Assembly: GCA_001310715.1 (NCBI GenBank)
Contig: BAXV01000022.1
Location: 1-58,783 of the forward strand
DNA length: 58,783 bases
Origin: Pseudovibrio sp. JCM 19062
GTDB lineage: Bacteria > Pseudomonadota > Alphaproteobacteria > Rhizobiales > Stappiaceae
Reading direction: 5' to 3'
Numbering within the stretch: position 1 is the stretch's first letter; every line of letters begins with the position of its first letter. The position numbers and the translations under genes were made by a program. A model generated the notes under the pieces. It was not told the DNA's origin, did not search any database, and was given only the letters and a program-made list of their open reading frames with translations. Below are positions 48,625 to 58,783 of this stretch, in pieces.

Positions 48625-49585
48625 ATGCGGATCATCACTGCTCAGGACATTGAGGGGGTGATGAGCTTTCGCGATCTTCTGGAGACATTGCGACGTGCCT
48701 TTCGCGTTGGTGCGGTGGCCCCTTCTCCGCATACACACCAGATTGCACGTCCAACTGGGCATCATGACGGTTCTCTTAGCATTTCATCTGCATGGAACGA
48801 CTTCGACGCTCAAGGCACGAGCGAGCGCGGGTTTATTGGCACGCGCGTCGAGACTTCCCTGCCCACCTCGGACGAGTACGAGCCTCCCATAGTCAGTGGC
48901 GTGTATCTTTTGCAGTCAGGTAAAACCGGTTCGCCTCTTGCACTGCTGGATGGCAAAGCACTTGTTACATGGCGCACGGCGGCAACATCTGCGCTGGCGT
49001 CCTCCTACCTTTCCCGCGAAGATTCCTCCCGTTTGTTAATGGTCGGCGCCGGAAGCTTGCGCCTTACCTGATTGAGGCTCATGCTTCTGTACGGCCCATC
49101 AAACAGGTGCTGGTCTGGAACCGGAGTCCGGCTGCTGCAGAGGAACTGGTAGAGCGAATGCAGGGCCATCCCTTTGACATCTCCACGACGACGGATCTGG
49201 CGGCGCTGTCAGAGGGGCGGATATTGTGTGCTGCGCAACCAGCGCAAACACGCCGATTATCAAGGGGGAATGGCTCCAGCAAGGTACGCATCTGGATCTT
49301 GTGGGCTCAATGCATGCAGACCAACGTGAGTGCGATGATGCGGTTCTCTCACAAGCGCGGCTGTTTCTCGACAGCTATGACAATACCCCCACCACTGCGG
49401 GCGATCTCAAAGAACCACTGACTGAGGGTGTTTTGAGCGTGCAGGACATCGCATCCGATCTTGCCGAGCTGTGTCAGGGGGACCGTGCGGGCCGTCGCTT
49501 TTACGAGCAGATTACGCTTTTCAAATCAACGGGCACCGCGTTAGGTGACCTTGCTGTTGCCGGACATATCTTTCTGCGCGTTTAG
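48625..49585 (+). CDS. Ornithine cyclodeaminase / mu-crystallin family protein (frameshifted twice)
   Basis: NAD(P)-dependent family that includes ornithine cyclodeaminase, alanine dehydrogenase and pyrroline-2-carboxylate reductase. About 320 residues. MRIITAQDIEGVMSFRDLLE, LALLDGKALVTWRTAATSAL (with the conserved RTAA), Rossmann region LLMVGAGSLAPYLIEAH, VLVWNRSPAAAEELVERM, and GTHLDLVGSMHADQRECDD. G bases are missing near 49059 and 49218. Corrected reading ends ALGDLAVAGHIFLRV at 49583-49585. The substrate cannot be predicted. The frame opens 43 bases after the corrected lapA end. Confidence 0.83.
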
Positions 49586-49616
49586 AACAGTTTGCGCAGA
49601 GCAGAACGATTTAGCC

Positions 49617-50249
49617 CTACTTATCTGCATCTTTCGTTTCTGGTGGCGCATAACTGGGCAGGTACCAGTCTCTTGCAATAGCTCCGCCGCGCAGGATCAG
49701 TGCCATAGCAAAGCCAAGCCCTGCTGCGAGGTTGCTCTCGCCCGTTGTCATAAGCGTTGCAGTGTACGTGATGGCACCAGCAAAAGCTGCTGCCAGATAG
49801 ATCTCTCTTTGCAGGAGCGCTGATGGCTGACCGGCGATGACATCACGCAGGATTCCGCCAAATGTCGCCGACGCGACACCCATGAGCACAGCAACGGCTA
49901 CATTATCTCCCAGTGAGAGTGCCTTTGCAGCGCCCATCACCGAGTAGGCTCCAATGCCAATCGCGTCCAGCCATCGTAAAGGCCTGCCCCATGCCTCAAC
50001 CTTATGTGCAAAGAACCACATGGCAATGGAGACAACGAAACACACATAGAGGTAGGTCTCGTTCACGGTCCAGAACACAGGCACATTGAGAAGCAGGTCT
50101 CGCAGAGTTCCACCGCCAATGCCGGTTAACAGGCAAAAGAACAGGAAGGCGATAAAATCCTGACGCAACCGTGCTGCGACCAGCCCACCGGTTACGGCAA
50201 AAACAGCCACTCCCAAAAAGTCCAGATACTGCCAGATCTCAGAAGGCAT
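49617..50249 (-). CDS. Trimeric intracellular cation (TRIC) channel family protein (UPF0126)
   Basis: Integral membrane protein of 210 residues made of two repeats of three membrane segments plus a seventh helix. The repeat signatures are GIGGGTLRDLLLN in the first half and ATFGGILRDVIAG in the second. Prokaryotic TRIC proteins form K+/Na+-conducting trimers, and some relatives (YadS/YicG type) are linked to glycine uptake. Intact; convergent with the ornithine-cyclodeaminase-like gene. Specificity is not predictable. Confidence 0.88.
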   Translation of the reverse strand: MPSEIWQYLDFLGVAVFAVTGGLVAARLRQDFIAFLFFCLLTGIGGGTLRDLLLNVPVFWTVNETYLYVCFVVSIAMWFFAHKVEAWGRPLRWLDAIGIGAYSVMGAAKALSLGDNVAVAVLMGVASATFGGILRDVIAGQPSALLQREIYLAAAFAGAITYTATLMTTGESNLAAGLGFAMALILRGGAIARDWYLPSYAPPETKDADK

Positions 50250-50489
50250 CTACGTCACATCCACAAGTTCGTTGAAATCAAGTTTGGTGGTTTTAGCCAG
50301 CAAATTTAAAAAAGCAACAGGAGAACTACACTACTGCAATTGTGAGGCTCAAATAGTCGTGAACCCTGTGTCGCATTGGGGACATGTCATGCGGAGAAGG
50401 CAAGGGAAGAGCTTTGGATGGATCATATAGCCAAAAATGCTATCTGACACACCTGATTACTTCGTGGAATTTTGCTGCACAGGACACCT

Positions 50490-51305
50490 ATGCCCAGCCC
50501 TCAGCCTTTATATTTCTGGACCCCACCCCGAGTGGACCCATTGAATCTGGACTGCAAAAGTCTTTCCGGCGGAGGTGCGTGCCCTACTCAGTTCTACGGC
50601 ACAACACATGATGGTTATAAGATTTATTGCCGATATCGTGGCGGCTATTTGTCAATCAAACTCAGTAATGAACCCGGTGGCGATGCGATCCGTAATGGGA
50701 GACAAATCCTTGGGGTCGATCTTGGGCCGCCATTGGATGGAGCGATATCACTCGGTCAGCTCTGTACTATTGCGGGGATATCACTCAACGGCGAAAAACC
50801 ACCAGTTCCCAAGCCTTCAGAGATGCGAGAAGAGAGGTGGTTAGATCTCAGTGGTGCGACGAGCTTTTTCGATTTGCGCTACAAAAGCACTAAGAAAACC
50901 GCACGGGCCGTCGTCGACACTATACTTAGGGCACATGACGAAGCGTATTTGGTTGAGTACATGCAGGAGGACAAATGTCATCGGGTTGGGTCCACTCTGC
51001 GTCGTGATGCCTCATTGCTCAACACTCTATGCCCAACAATCCTAATTGGAAGGAAGCCGACCTCAGGTGACCTTTCAGCAGTTTCTGACATTCATGATCT
51101 TCAGGAGCTGTTTCCAACCTCGCTGATCTTGGAGATGGCTTATACTGGTTTTCAGTTTCCTCTGCGCCTTTACTCAATAGCCCATCTTGCCAAAGAACTT
51201 TCAGAAGCAGGCCGTAACATAAAAATCGCCGGACACGATACTGCGTGCTTATATGACACGCTTTCATTCAGGCAGCATTTCCTAGCGACGACAGCCAAAA
51301 GATGA
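50490..51305 (+). CDS. Unrecognised protein, first gene of a two-gene cassette
   Basis: 271 residues from ATG 50490 (AGGA six bases upstream). I recognise no domain. No signal peptide or membrane segment is evident. Visible features: an aromatic/glycine-rich first third (GYKIYCRYRGGYLSIKLSNE, ILGVDLGPPLDGAISLGQL), a cysteine-containing middle, and a predicted alpha/beta C-terminal half (ARAVVDTILRAHDEAYLVEY, LRLYSIAHLAKELSEAGRNI). Six or so cysteines are scattered. The stop overlaps the ATG of a 59-codon gene (ATGA), so the two are probably translated together. GC content looks lower than in the housekeeping genes, and the pair lies between genes with unrelated roles, consistent with an acquired cassette. 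A hidden frameshift cannot be excluded. Confidence 0.6.
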   Translation: MPSPQPLYFWTPPRVDPLNLDCKSLSGGGACPTQFYGTTHDGYKIYCRYRGGYLSIKLSNEPGGDAIRNGRQILGVDLGPPLDGAISLGQLCTIAGISLNGEKPPVPKPSEMREERWLDLSGATSFFDLRYKSTKKTARAVVDTILRAHDEAYLVEYMQEDKCHRVGSTLRRDASLLNTLCPTILIGRKPTSGDLSAVSDIHDLQELFPTSLILEMAYTGFQFPLRLYSIAHLAKELSEAGRNIKIAGHDTACLYDTLSFRQHFLATTAKR

Positions 51306-51481
51306 ATAAGCTCAATCACATCGCAGAGCAGATAACTTCCTTCTTTCCAGAGTTTCGAATAGAGGCGAACGATCTCAGGAGTGGTAGAAGGCTCCCAGAA
51401 CTCGACACAACAGAGCGCGTCGATCGGGCGATTGCGAATTGGGTTCAACCCGATGATCAAACTGGCTTCGCGTTTCTATAG
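51302..51481 (+). CDS. 59-residue unrecognised protein, second gene of the cassette
   Basis: ATG 51302 overlaps the preceding stop (ATGA). The protein starts MNKLNHIAEQITSFFPEFRI and ends WVQPDDQTGFAFL, stop TAG at 51479-51481. It is slightly acidic, probably helical at the N terminus, with no membrane segment. Size and coupling resemble the small partner of toxin-antitoxin or effector-immunity pairs, but nothing in the sequence proves this. It could also be the C-terminal part of the upstream protein separated by an indel, because so many genes here are split that way. Confidence 0.5.
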   Translation: MNKLNHIAEQITSFFPEFRIEANDLRSGRRLPELDTTERVDRAIANWVQPDDQTGFAFL

Positions 51482-51543
51482 AAAACATCGGCGGCGAGCG
51501 CAGTGTTGTGGGCTTTAGGCCTCTGCTTTGCAGAGCTAAACAA

Positions 51544-51574
51544 AAAACGGAGGCCGGTGAAGGGCCTCCGTTTT
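51544..51574. terminator. Bidirectional terminator between the cassette and grpE
   Basis: AAAACGGAGGCC (51544-51555), loop GGTGAAG, GGCCTCCGTTTT (51563-51574). It serves grpE on the minus strand and probably the cassette on the plus strand. Confidence 0.88.
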
Positions 51575-51616
51575 GAATTTGTTTGCGAAGCATCACTCCC
51601 ATGATGGCTTTTGTAT

Positions 51617-52255
51617 TTAGGCTTCTTTGTCGACTGTGGAGCCTGGCTCGACGTTTTTGTCGGCGACTGGTGCGATTTTTGGGCCGCCTTTGGAAACGCC
51701 AACCATGGCAGGGCGCAGGACGCGCTCGCCGATGACGTAGCCAGCCTGAACAACCTGAACAACGGTGTTGTTTGGCACTTCCGTGTTCGGCACTTCAAAC
51801 ATTGCCTGATGGAAATGCGGGTTGAACTTTTCGCCTTCCGGAGAAAGGCGCTTCACGCCGTGCTTTTCCAAGTGGTTGAGCATTTCGCGCTCTACCAACT
51901 CAACGCCTTCAACCAGCGCCTTCAAGTTGTCGTCGCTCTCGCGCGCATCATCCGGCAGCGCCTCAATCGCACGGCCAAGGTTGTCGTTTACAACCAGCAT
52001 ATCGCGCGCGAAGCTTGCAACTGCGTAAACCTTTGCGTCTTTGACTTCTTTTTCTGTCCGACGACGCAGATTTTCCATTTCCGCCATGGTGCGCAGTGCA
52101 CGGTCTTTCAGGGCAGCGTTTTCTTCTCTCAGTGCCTCGATCGGATCTACTTCCGCTGCAGCCTCTGCCTGCATAGTTTCATTTGCAGTTTCCTCAACCA
52201 CAGCTTCCGGATTTACCTGCTCTTCTGCCTGCGGAGTTTTGTCTTGATCGCTCAT
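51617..52255 (-). CDS. grpE: Nucleotide exchange factor GrpE
   Basis: Exchanges ADP for ATP on DnaK. Intact, 212 residues: acidic disordered N terminus, long dimerisation helix ([40 protein letters not shown]) and the C-terminal beta domain ([40 protein letters not shown]). No hrcA or dnaK neighbour is visible; trxA lies upstream on the same strand. Confidence 0.94.
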   Translation of the reverse strand: MSDQDKTPQAEEQVNPEAVVEETANETMQAEAAAEVDPIEALREENAALKDRALRTMAEMENLRRRTEKEVKDAKVYAVASFARDMLVVNDNLGRAIEALPDDARESDDNLKALVEGVELVEREMLNHLEKHGVKRLSPEGEKFNPHFHQAMFEVPNTEVPNNTVVQVVQAGYVIGERVLRPAMVGVSKGGPKIAPVADKNVEPGSTVDKEA

Positions 52256-52377
52256 CGTTATCCCGTCTCTTAAAACCTGCTCTTATTCCTGAAGAACAAA
52301 GCAATGCAGGGCCACCAAAGGTGCCCGTACAAAAATCTATTCGGTCCTTATTTAGTCACTGTTTGCCAAAAACAAAA

Positions 52378-52412
52378 GACCTCCGGCCACTTCCATGACC
52401 GGAGATCCTCAG
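52378..52412 (-). terminator. Terminator of trxA
   Basis: On the minus strand CTCCGGTC and GGCCGGAG (one G-T pair) enclose ATGGAAGT, followed by a T-rich stretch TCTTTTGTTTTTGG. Confidence 0.65.
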
Positions 52413-52456
52413 AATGCCTGAATTTACTCAGTATTTCGTTGCAGATACCCTCAAAA

Positions 52457-52776
52457 TTAAGAGTACTGCTTGATCCAATCGGCAATTTTGCCTTAGGCTG
52501 TGCACCAACGAGTGTTGCAGCCGGCTGACCGTCCTTAAACAGGATCATGGTTGGGATAGAACGCACACCGTAGTTCATTGCGCTCTGCTGGTTGCTGTCG
52601 ATGTCCAGCTTGGCAACCTTAACCTGACCAGCCAATTCCTCGGAGATTTCTTCCAGGGATGGCGCAATCATCTTACAAGGACCACACCAAGTCGCCCAGA
52701 AGTCAACGAGAACAGGGGTAGAGCTCTGGAGTACTTCAGATTCGAAGTTACCGTCTTCAACATTAACAGTGGCCAT
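52457..52776 (-). CDS. trxA: Thioredoxin (one-base frameshift near C terminus)
   Basis: General thiol-disulfide reductant. [20 protein letters not shown], active site [20 protein letters not shown], cis-proline region [20 protein letters not shown]. An A is missing near 52489; corrected, the protein ends [17 protein letters not shown] with the stop at 52457-52459, about 106 residues, the normal length. Uncorrected, it runs on to 142 residues. It lies just downstream of addA on the same strand. Confidence 0.93.
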
Positions 52777-52889
52777 TTGTGCCTCTTTTCATAATTCAGC
52801 TTGAGTTGCCCCCGACTGAGCAAACTCTGTTGCACTGAAAGTAAGAACGCAAGTGCCGAGCGTCAAGCGAACGAAATCTCAACATTCGG

Positions 52890-55800
52890 CTAGAATTTAA
52901 AAGATTTCATCAGTTCCACTGGTATTTCTATCAAATGCGGTCCTGCTGTATAGAGGAGCAGCGCTCTAATTCTGCGATCCGGATAAAGCTCGGAAAGCAG
53001 TTTTCTGTAAACGGCCAGCTGCGCAATATATGTTTCAGAGACATTTTGGACGCTTTTTGGAACAAATGCATTTGTCTTGAAATCGAGAATGATCACTTCT
53101 TCGTCATTGACCAGCAGGCGGTCGATGAGGCCGAAGATTTCAACCGGTTTGCCGTCTTCTCCAGTGAGCCTGCCTGAATTGGAACCTCGGCCCTGCCCTC
53201 AGCACTGAACAGCTGCGCGAACTCGGGATTGCCGAGCGTATTGAACACATCATCCAGCAGGCGCTCTTTGTTCTCCTCAAAACGTTCTGGCAGGGAACTT
53301 GTCAGGAACCGTTCGGCGGACACCGCGCGTTGATCTTCCGGCAGATCGGGCAGAAACTCCAGCAATCTATGGACGATGCGGCCACGGACGAGTGGCCAGT
53401 CTTCCGGCTGGCGGGCGGCTTCCAGTGCGTCTTTTGGGTCTTGTTGCTCAATGTTATCTTTTGCTTCCATCTCCTCGAAGGCGGCAGATGGTTTCAGGCG
53501 GCGGATTCGTTCCGGTGCACTGAGTTTTCTTGAAACCCAGTCTGGCATGATGGCCTTTTGCTGGGTCTCAGTCTTTTTGGATTGCGGCAGGATCGGCTCA
53601 GGCTTCTCAATGCCACCCATGGTCCAGACCCATGCAGTAACTTCGCCGTTGGCGTCTGTCTGCTCGCGGGCTTCCTCAATCAGTCCGTTACGGGTGAGTG
53701 TGTACCAGCATTCATCGTGGGGGCCACGCCTCGGCGACCAGCCGCAGACGACAAGCCGGTCCTTGGCGCGGGTCAGAGCCACATAGAGCAGGCGACGGTA
53801 TTCTTCCTTCTGCTCTTCTGCCAGCAAGTCCAGCGCTTCTTCGTGCCATTCGGTGCGCTGTGCTTTGTTAGGCAGCCAGACCAGAGCGGGTGCAGCTTCC
53901 GTATCGCCTGCCCTCTGCTTTTCCACCATGACCGGTGCGTGTTGGCTGGAAACCGGAGCGTTACAGCCATCGGCCAGAATAACGTATGGCGCTTCCAAGC
54001 CTTTGGAGCCGTGCACCGTCATGATACGGACCATGCCTTTGGCCGCGTTGAGTTCACGCTTGATCTCGGTTGGCGCTTCGGCAAGCCATGCAAGGAAGCC
54101 TTCCATACCCGGCGTGCCGCTCTTCTCATAGGTGAGCGTCAGTGAAAGGAACTCATCCAACACGTCATCCACCTCGGTCCCGAGGCGCTCACGGAACTTT
54201 TGGCGATAGCCGTCGGTTCCCATGATTTTGGCGTAGAACTCGAAGGGCGGAACGAAGTCGGCACGGTCGCGCCAGACTTCCAGCTGCTTGCGCACGCCCT
54301 GCCACTTTTCGCTGTTTTCCGACTTTCTCAGCAGTTCATGCCACAGCGTACCCGGCCTTGGGACGCCGGGTGTTTCGTGGGCGATCTCGAACAGGTCATC
54401 ATCCACCAGACCAAAGAGCGGGCTTTTGAGGACGCAGGCCAGAGACAGGTCATCTTCCGGCAGCAGAATGAAACGGCCCAGCGCGACAAGGTCTTTGACG
54501 GCGATGTGGTCTGTGAGGACGAGGCGGTCAGAGCCAGCGGCGGGCACATCCAGGCGCTTGAGTTCGCGGTTCAGTGCTTCCACAAACGCCCCGCGCTTGC
54601 GCACCAGCACCAGAATATCGCCCGGACCGGCTATCTTGCGCTCATCCAGTCCTTGATCTGCTCCGCAATGCGGGTTGCAAGCCGCAGCATGGGGTTGCCG
54701 GTGCCGATGGCGTCGATGGGCTGTGTCCAGTCGTCTGGCTCCAGCGTTTCCACGGCTTCTTCCAGTGGCCAGATTTCCACGCGGCCCGGATCGTTGTGAC
54801 GGATGGCTTCGTGGACGGGTGCTACGTTTTCCTGCGACAGGCCTTATAGGCTTCGGTAGGTCGAACACCTTATCAACCGCACCGAGCACGTCAGGTGTGG
54901 AGCGGAAGGACAGGTTGAGTTCGATGCCTTCGAAGTTCCGCTGTGCCTCTTTTGCCCTGCGTGCGAAGAACTTGCGCATCTCGGCAAAATACGCCGGAAC
55001 TGCGCCCTGGAAGGAGTAGATTGACTGCTTTTCGTCACCCACTGCGAAGATAGTGCGCGTCTTTTCTCGTGCACCGTCGCCAGCGAAGAACTCCTCAGCC
55101 AGTGCGCGAATCACTTCCCATTGGCGTGGGCTGGTGTCCTGCGCTTCATCAACGAGGATGTGGTCTAACCCTTGATCCAGTTTGTATTGCACCCATTGTG
55201 CGGCCTCGGCGCGGGACAGGAGCTGTGCAGATTTGACCACCAAATCCTCAAAGTCGAGATAGCCGCGACGGAGTTTTTCCGTCTCGTAGTAGCGCAAAAC
55301 AGCGTCAGACAGCGTCAGGATCGCTTTTGTGCCAGAAACCGTTATGACGGCGTTCTGGTGTTGCAAAGCCCCTAGTACACGCGTTTGCTCCGCGAACAAG
55401 CGTTCGACAACTTCCGGGAAAGCGGTTTGCACCTTCTTTGTTGCAAGGGATTTTCTTGGGGCAAGCGTTCCGGTGAGAAAGATCTTCAGCCACGCAATGC
55501 GCCAAGCTTCGTCGCTTTTAAGTGTAATTGCCTGATCCAGAGCGGCGGCGCGGTCCTGATCTGTCTTGGTGCCGACGCGTAAGGCTTCCGCAAACGCTTT
55601 TGTTTCGTCGTCAGTCAAAGAACAATTGCGTCGCAACGAACTTGCGAAGTCAGATATATCATCACCCGGCATGACGGCAAAATCTGCGTATAGCGCAGAA
55701 ATAGCGTTCTCCAGATCGCCATAGGGGGCAACCCAGCGGTAGAATGCATCGCGGCGGTTGATCAGTTCGGAGAGCGCCTTCTCACGCCGGAATCGGGCAG

Positions 55801-56355
55801 CAACTCGATAAGCTGAGACAGAGCGGTGCCAATTTTGGAATCCGGCTCGATTTCGGCACTGTGCAGGATGCTGGCGCGGGCCTCATTGAGCAGCTCTTCG
55901 GCAAGACGGTCATCCAGAACGGAGAAATGCCCTGCAACGTTGGCTTCCAGCGGAAACTGGTGCAGCAGCGCTTCACAGAAGGCGTGGATGGTCTGGATTT
56001 TCAGGCCGCCGGGTGTTTCCAGTGCCTTTGCGAAGAGGCGGCGGGCGTTTGCCAGCTGGTTTGGAGAGGTTGGGCGGCCTTCGATGTCCTCAATCTCGGC
56101 TGAAAGTTCTGCGTCACTCAGCTGTGTCCACTTTGCCAGTGCGTCGAATACACGTGTTGCCATCTCTGCTGCTGCTGCCTTGGTGAAGGTGAGGCAGAGG
56201 ATGCGGGACGGGTCAGTGCCGGACAGGAGCAAGCGGACCACGCGGCGGGCGAGCACGAAGGTTTTACCGGAGCCTGCATTTGCGCTCACCCATGCGGAGT
56301 TTTGTGGGTGCGCTGCGCGTTGCTGGCTGTCGAGGGTTTTTACCGGGATATCCAT
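52890..56355 (-). CDS. addA: Double-strand break repair helicase-nuclease AddA (frameshifted four times)
   Basis: UvrD-like helicase plus nuclease subunit of AddAB, which processes broken DNA ends for RecA. Start ATG 56355 (MDIPVKTLDSQQRAAHPQNS), Walker A WVSANAGSGKTFVLARRVV, motif Ia CLTFTKAAAAEMATRVFD, motif II ILVDEAQDTSPRQW, motif III AVGDEKQSIYSFQGA, motif V MTVHGSKGLEAPYVILADG, motif VI YVALTRAKDRLVV, and a C-terminal PD-(D/E)xK nuclease (FGLIDRLLVNDEEVIILDFK). Indels: about 55785, 54845, 54645 and 53175. The middle two cancel, leaving about 65 residues out of frame (correct reading LSQENVAPVHEAIRHNDPGR). Full length is about 1155 residues. The start overlaps the addB stop. Confidence 0.9.
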
Positions 56356-58783
56356 CAGGCATCCTCCCCTTCTTCTCCAAGGGACCATTCCTGCACGCGG
56401 GCGAGATGATCATAGGATGCGGCCCATTCCCTCTCCTTCAGCACACGCGCTCTTGAGAGGTAGCCTTTTTTCGGGTTTTCATAGGCAGCGACGAGTTGTT
56501 CCAAGCGCTGCCACGCTTCCTCTGCCAGTTCATCCGCCGTGCTTTCCTTTGGCACACGGCTTTCCAGCTTTACGGCATCGCTGCCGCCTTTGAGCTGGAT
56601 GTAGAGCATGTCGGAGATTGGCATGTCGTGAGGCAGGTCCTCAAAGCCCTTGCGGCGGATCATGGCGACTTCCAGTGGCAGCTGGGGTGAGAGCAGCGCT
56701 TCCACCTGTTTGGCGGATGGTGGCTGTCCGGTTTTGTAGTCCACGACGCGCAGGGTGTTGTCCTTCATCTGGTCGATGCGGTCAGCACGGCCTGTGAGCG
56801 TGAAGTTGCGTTCCGGTCGTTGCATTTCGACTTTGCCGTATTCCTCAAGGAAACGGTCATAGATTTTAGGTGCGATTTCGCCTCATAGGCGACGAATTCT
56901 TCTGCGATGCGCTCAAAACGCGGCCACCACAGTGCACGGATGGCCGGAAAGGCATCCAGCGGGCGGAACAGGCGTCCACCTTCGGTTATCAGCGCCCTGA
57001 CTGCCTTTTCATCAAACGGACCATCCCAATCCTCAAGGAAGTTTGCCAGTGCATCGTGGATGATGTTGCCTTTGTCGGCTGCCCCCGGTTCACCGCCAAT
57101 CGGGTCAACTTCATCCAGTTTCAGCACGTTTTTGGCGTAGATGAGGTATGGATCGCGGATCAGGTTTTCGATGGCTGTTACAGAAAGCTGTACAGGACGC
57201 GCTTCAACCGGTGGCTTTGGTTCCGGACGCTTTGCCGGCCGGACAGGCGTTTCTGATCGGTCCAGAACGAGGGCCAACTCTGTGTAGCGCTTGCCTTTGG
57301 CGCGCATCTGCTCTTCTACGCTCTGGCCTGCGAGCGTCACGATACGCTGGAGCCACCTTGAGGCCACGGTTGGGGAGCCATCCACACGCTCAGAACGGGA
57401 GAGCACCACTTCCGGTGCTCCAAGGTTCCAGAGGAAGTCGTGGGCGGAGGTGCCAATCTTGCGTTCTGGCGGGTCAAGGCCGATCTGACCTTTCATGGGG
57501 CGGTTGAGCATGGGTCATTGCGCGTGCGTTGCGGCCATGTGCCTTCGTTCAAGCCGCCAAGGACGACAAGGTCATAACGCTGCAAACGCGCTTCCATGGG
57601 GCCGAGCAGATGAATGCGCGGGTCAGCTGGTGTGCGGGAGCGTACTGCGCCGCCGGTGATGAGAGCGCCGAAGACACCGGGCCACTCATTGGCAGGCACG
57701 CAGAGGCCCGCGGCATCGGCTTCCAGCAAGGCTGTCAGGGTTTCAGCGAGGGCCTTACCATTTTCACCACGGAACAATTCCTCAGTCGAGCCGTTCTCAT
57801 CTGCTCCGAGCAGCAGGACGGCATCCACGTGGGTTTTGATAAGCTCTTCGACCGGAATTTCATCTCGTCTTTGCAGCAGGGCCTCCAACGGGCCAAGTGC
57901 TTGTTCCAGACGGTCCAGCAGAGTGTTGATCGCCGCCCAGTCGTCCTCCATCAGCTTGCGCCAGCGGGAAACGGGTCTGTCGGCTTTCTCCATAGCCTGA
58001 TCATGGGCGGCGGCAACTGCTTCACGCAGCCAATCAGGCCCGGTCTTGGGTGCGGTCCACGCAGAACACCACGCTCCAGCGCACGGGCGGCGGAACGTAC
58101 TTCCTTTGCCTTCATGCCAAGGAACGCGAGCGGATGCTTGAGGAGCGCCAGCAGATTGACCGGATCGAGGCCTTGCAGGGCGAGCTTTGCCGTGAGGATG
58201 GCAAGCACCATGGGTGGTGTCTGTTCCAACGGGCGGCCTGCGGTGTCATCAACGACGATGCCCCAGCGGGTTAGCTCCGACCCGACGCGGCGTGCCAGCG
58301 TTCGGTCTGGCGAGATCAGCGCGGTGGTCTTACCAGCCTCCACTGCTTCGCGCAGCAGCAGGGCAATGGAGAGGGCTTCTTCAGCCTCATTCCGCGCTGT
58401 GATCAGCTGGGTGCCTGCGAAAGCGGTTTCGCGGTGTTCTGCCAGTTCAGAGGTGAAGAAGTTCTGCCACTCTTCCGTGGTCTCTGCGGGGCGGAGCGCC
58501 TCGTTGACGATTTCACAGCGCAGGCGCAGGGCTTCGCTCTCCGGTGCCCCTAGCTGGGTAACGTCTTCGCGCTTCATGTCCAGCGCAAGCAGCAGCTGGC
58601 GGAGGCTGTATTGCGGGTGACCGGGAACGCGCTGCGGCTCTGTGGGACTACCCAGAGCCTGCCAGCTTTCTTCATCCATACCCATATCGAGAGCGGGAAG
58701 GACAAGTGCGCCGTTTTCCAAGCTCAGCACGGCTTTCATAAGCTCTGCGGTTGCGGGGAAAGAGCCGGTCGCGCCCGCCACAA
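56355..58783 (-). CDS. addB: Double-strand break repair protein AddB (partial at right edge, frameshifted)
   Basis: Partner of AddA with an inactivated helicase domain and a second nuclease. About 810 residues are visible; the N terminus lies beyond 58783. Segments: LVLPALDMGMDEESWQALGS, AEEALSIALLLREAVEAGKT, ALISPDRTLARRVGSELTRW, YDLVVLGGLNEGTWPQ, SVTAIENLIRDPYLIYAKNV, and the nuclease motif TGRADRIDQMKDNTLRVVDY followed by KTG. Indels near 58050, 57510 and 56870 join the four pieces. The stop (56355-56357) overlaps the addA ATG, the usual addB-addA order in alphaproteobacteria. Confidence 0.88.

Noticed and set aside
50384..50611. 75-codon plus-strand frame at the start of the unknown cassette
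   Set aside because: It overlaps the longer ATG 50490 frame, which has a better ribosome site and continues for 271 codons to a coupled downstream gene.
55826..56593. Plus-strand open frame of 255 codons across the addA 5' end
   Set aside because: Antisense to the AddA Walker A region with a composition typical of a reverse-strand shadow.
57529..58620. Long plus-strand open frame (363 codons) across addB
   Set aside because: It is antisense to clear AddB sequence, has Ser/Arg-rich composition typical of shadow frames, and has no domain or ribosome site.

Overview
The window looks like a chromosomal segment of an alphaproteobacterium of the Hyphomicrobiales type, possibly a marine Pseudovibrio/Labrenzia-like organism (inferred from gene order and protein families, not from a database search). 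Support comes from an L21 with a helix-hairpin-helix tail, NrnC instead of Orn, FzlA, a FYDLN zinc-ribbon protein, DUF1150 next to Hsp20, AddAB instead of RecBCD, and alphaproteobacterial operon orders. There is no rRNA operon, phage, IS element or CRISPR array.

Layout. 1-1488: truncated chemoreceptor (-). 1489-4650: AT-richer accessory stretch with an exported SH3b protein and a DUF1254/DUF1214 protein. 5094-23288: ribosome and cell-wall block rplU-rpmA-[GNAT array]-obgE-proB-proA-nadD-rsfS-rlmH-envC-ctpA-polysaccharide deacetylase-rppH. Between rpmA and obgE, where I would expect one or two acetyltransferase genes, there are nine RimJ/RimL-type GNAT genes plus one decayed copy, with a cold-shock gene on the opposite strand among them. 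23431-25048: marR and a hisC-like aminotransferase. 25153-29053: queG, fzlA, uppP and an NDUFA9-like gene. 29290-35364: tRNA-Leu, nrnC, lptC-lptA-lptB, rpoN, hpf, ptsN. 35518-38613: DUF1150, hsp20 (with a heat-shock-type promoter), photolyase, two tRNA-Ala. 38746-43203: FYDLN, aroA, cmk, rpsA. 43334-45518: CelD-like acyltransferase and an atypical SDR. 45519-46383: a large gap with a strongly folded, terminator-ended stretch that I propose as a non-coding RNA. 46384-49585: chorismate mutase, sppA, ihfB, lapA, ornithine-cyclodeaminase-like gene. 49617-52776: TRIC channel, an unrecognised two-gene cassette (the second gene encodes only 59 aa), grpE, trxA. 52890-58783: addA and addB (addB runs off the right edge).

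Sequence quality dominates interpretation. About 45-50 single-base indels break reading frames in genes that are essential or nearly so (rplU, rpmA, proB, nadD, lptB, lptC, rpoN, aroA, rpsA, uppP, trxA, addA, addB) and one tRNA. Most are a missing or extra base in a run, and the intact continuation is always found in another frame. I treat these as sequencing or assembly errors and give each gene its full corrected span. The decayed GNAT copy at 11590-12090 is different: it has many lesions and has lost family motifs.

Most promising for new biology: the GNAT array with signs of recent copying, the folded RNA locus at 45893-46275 whose terminator loop resembles the 16S anti-Shine-Dalgarno sequence, and the unknown cassette at 50490-51481.
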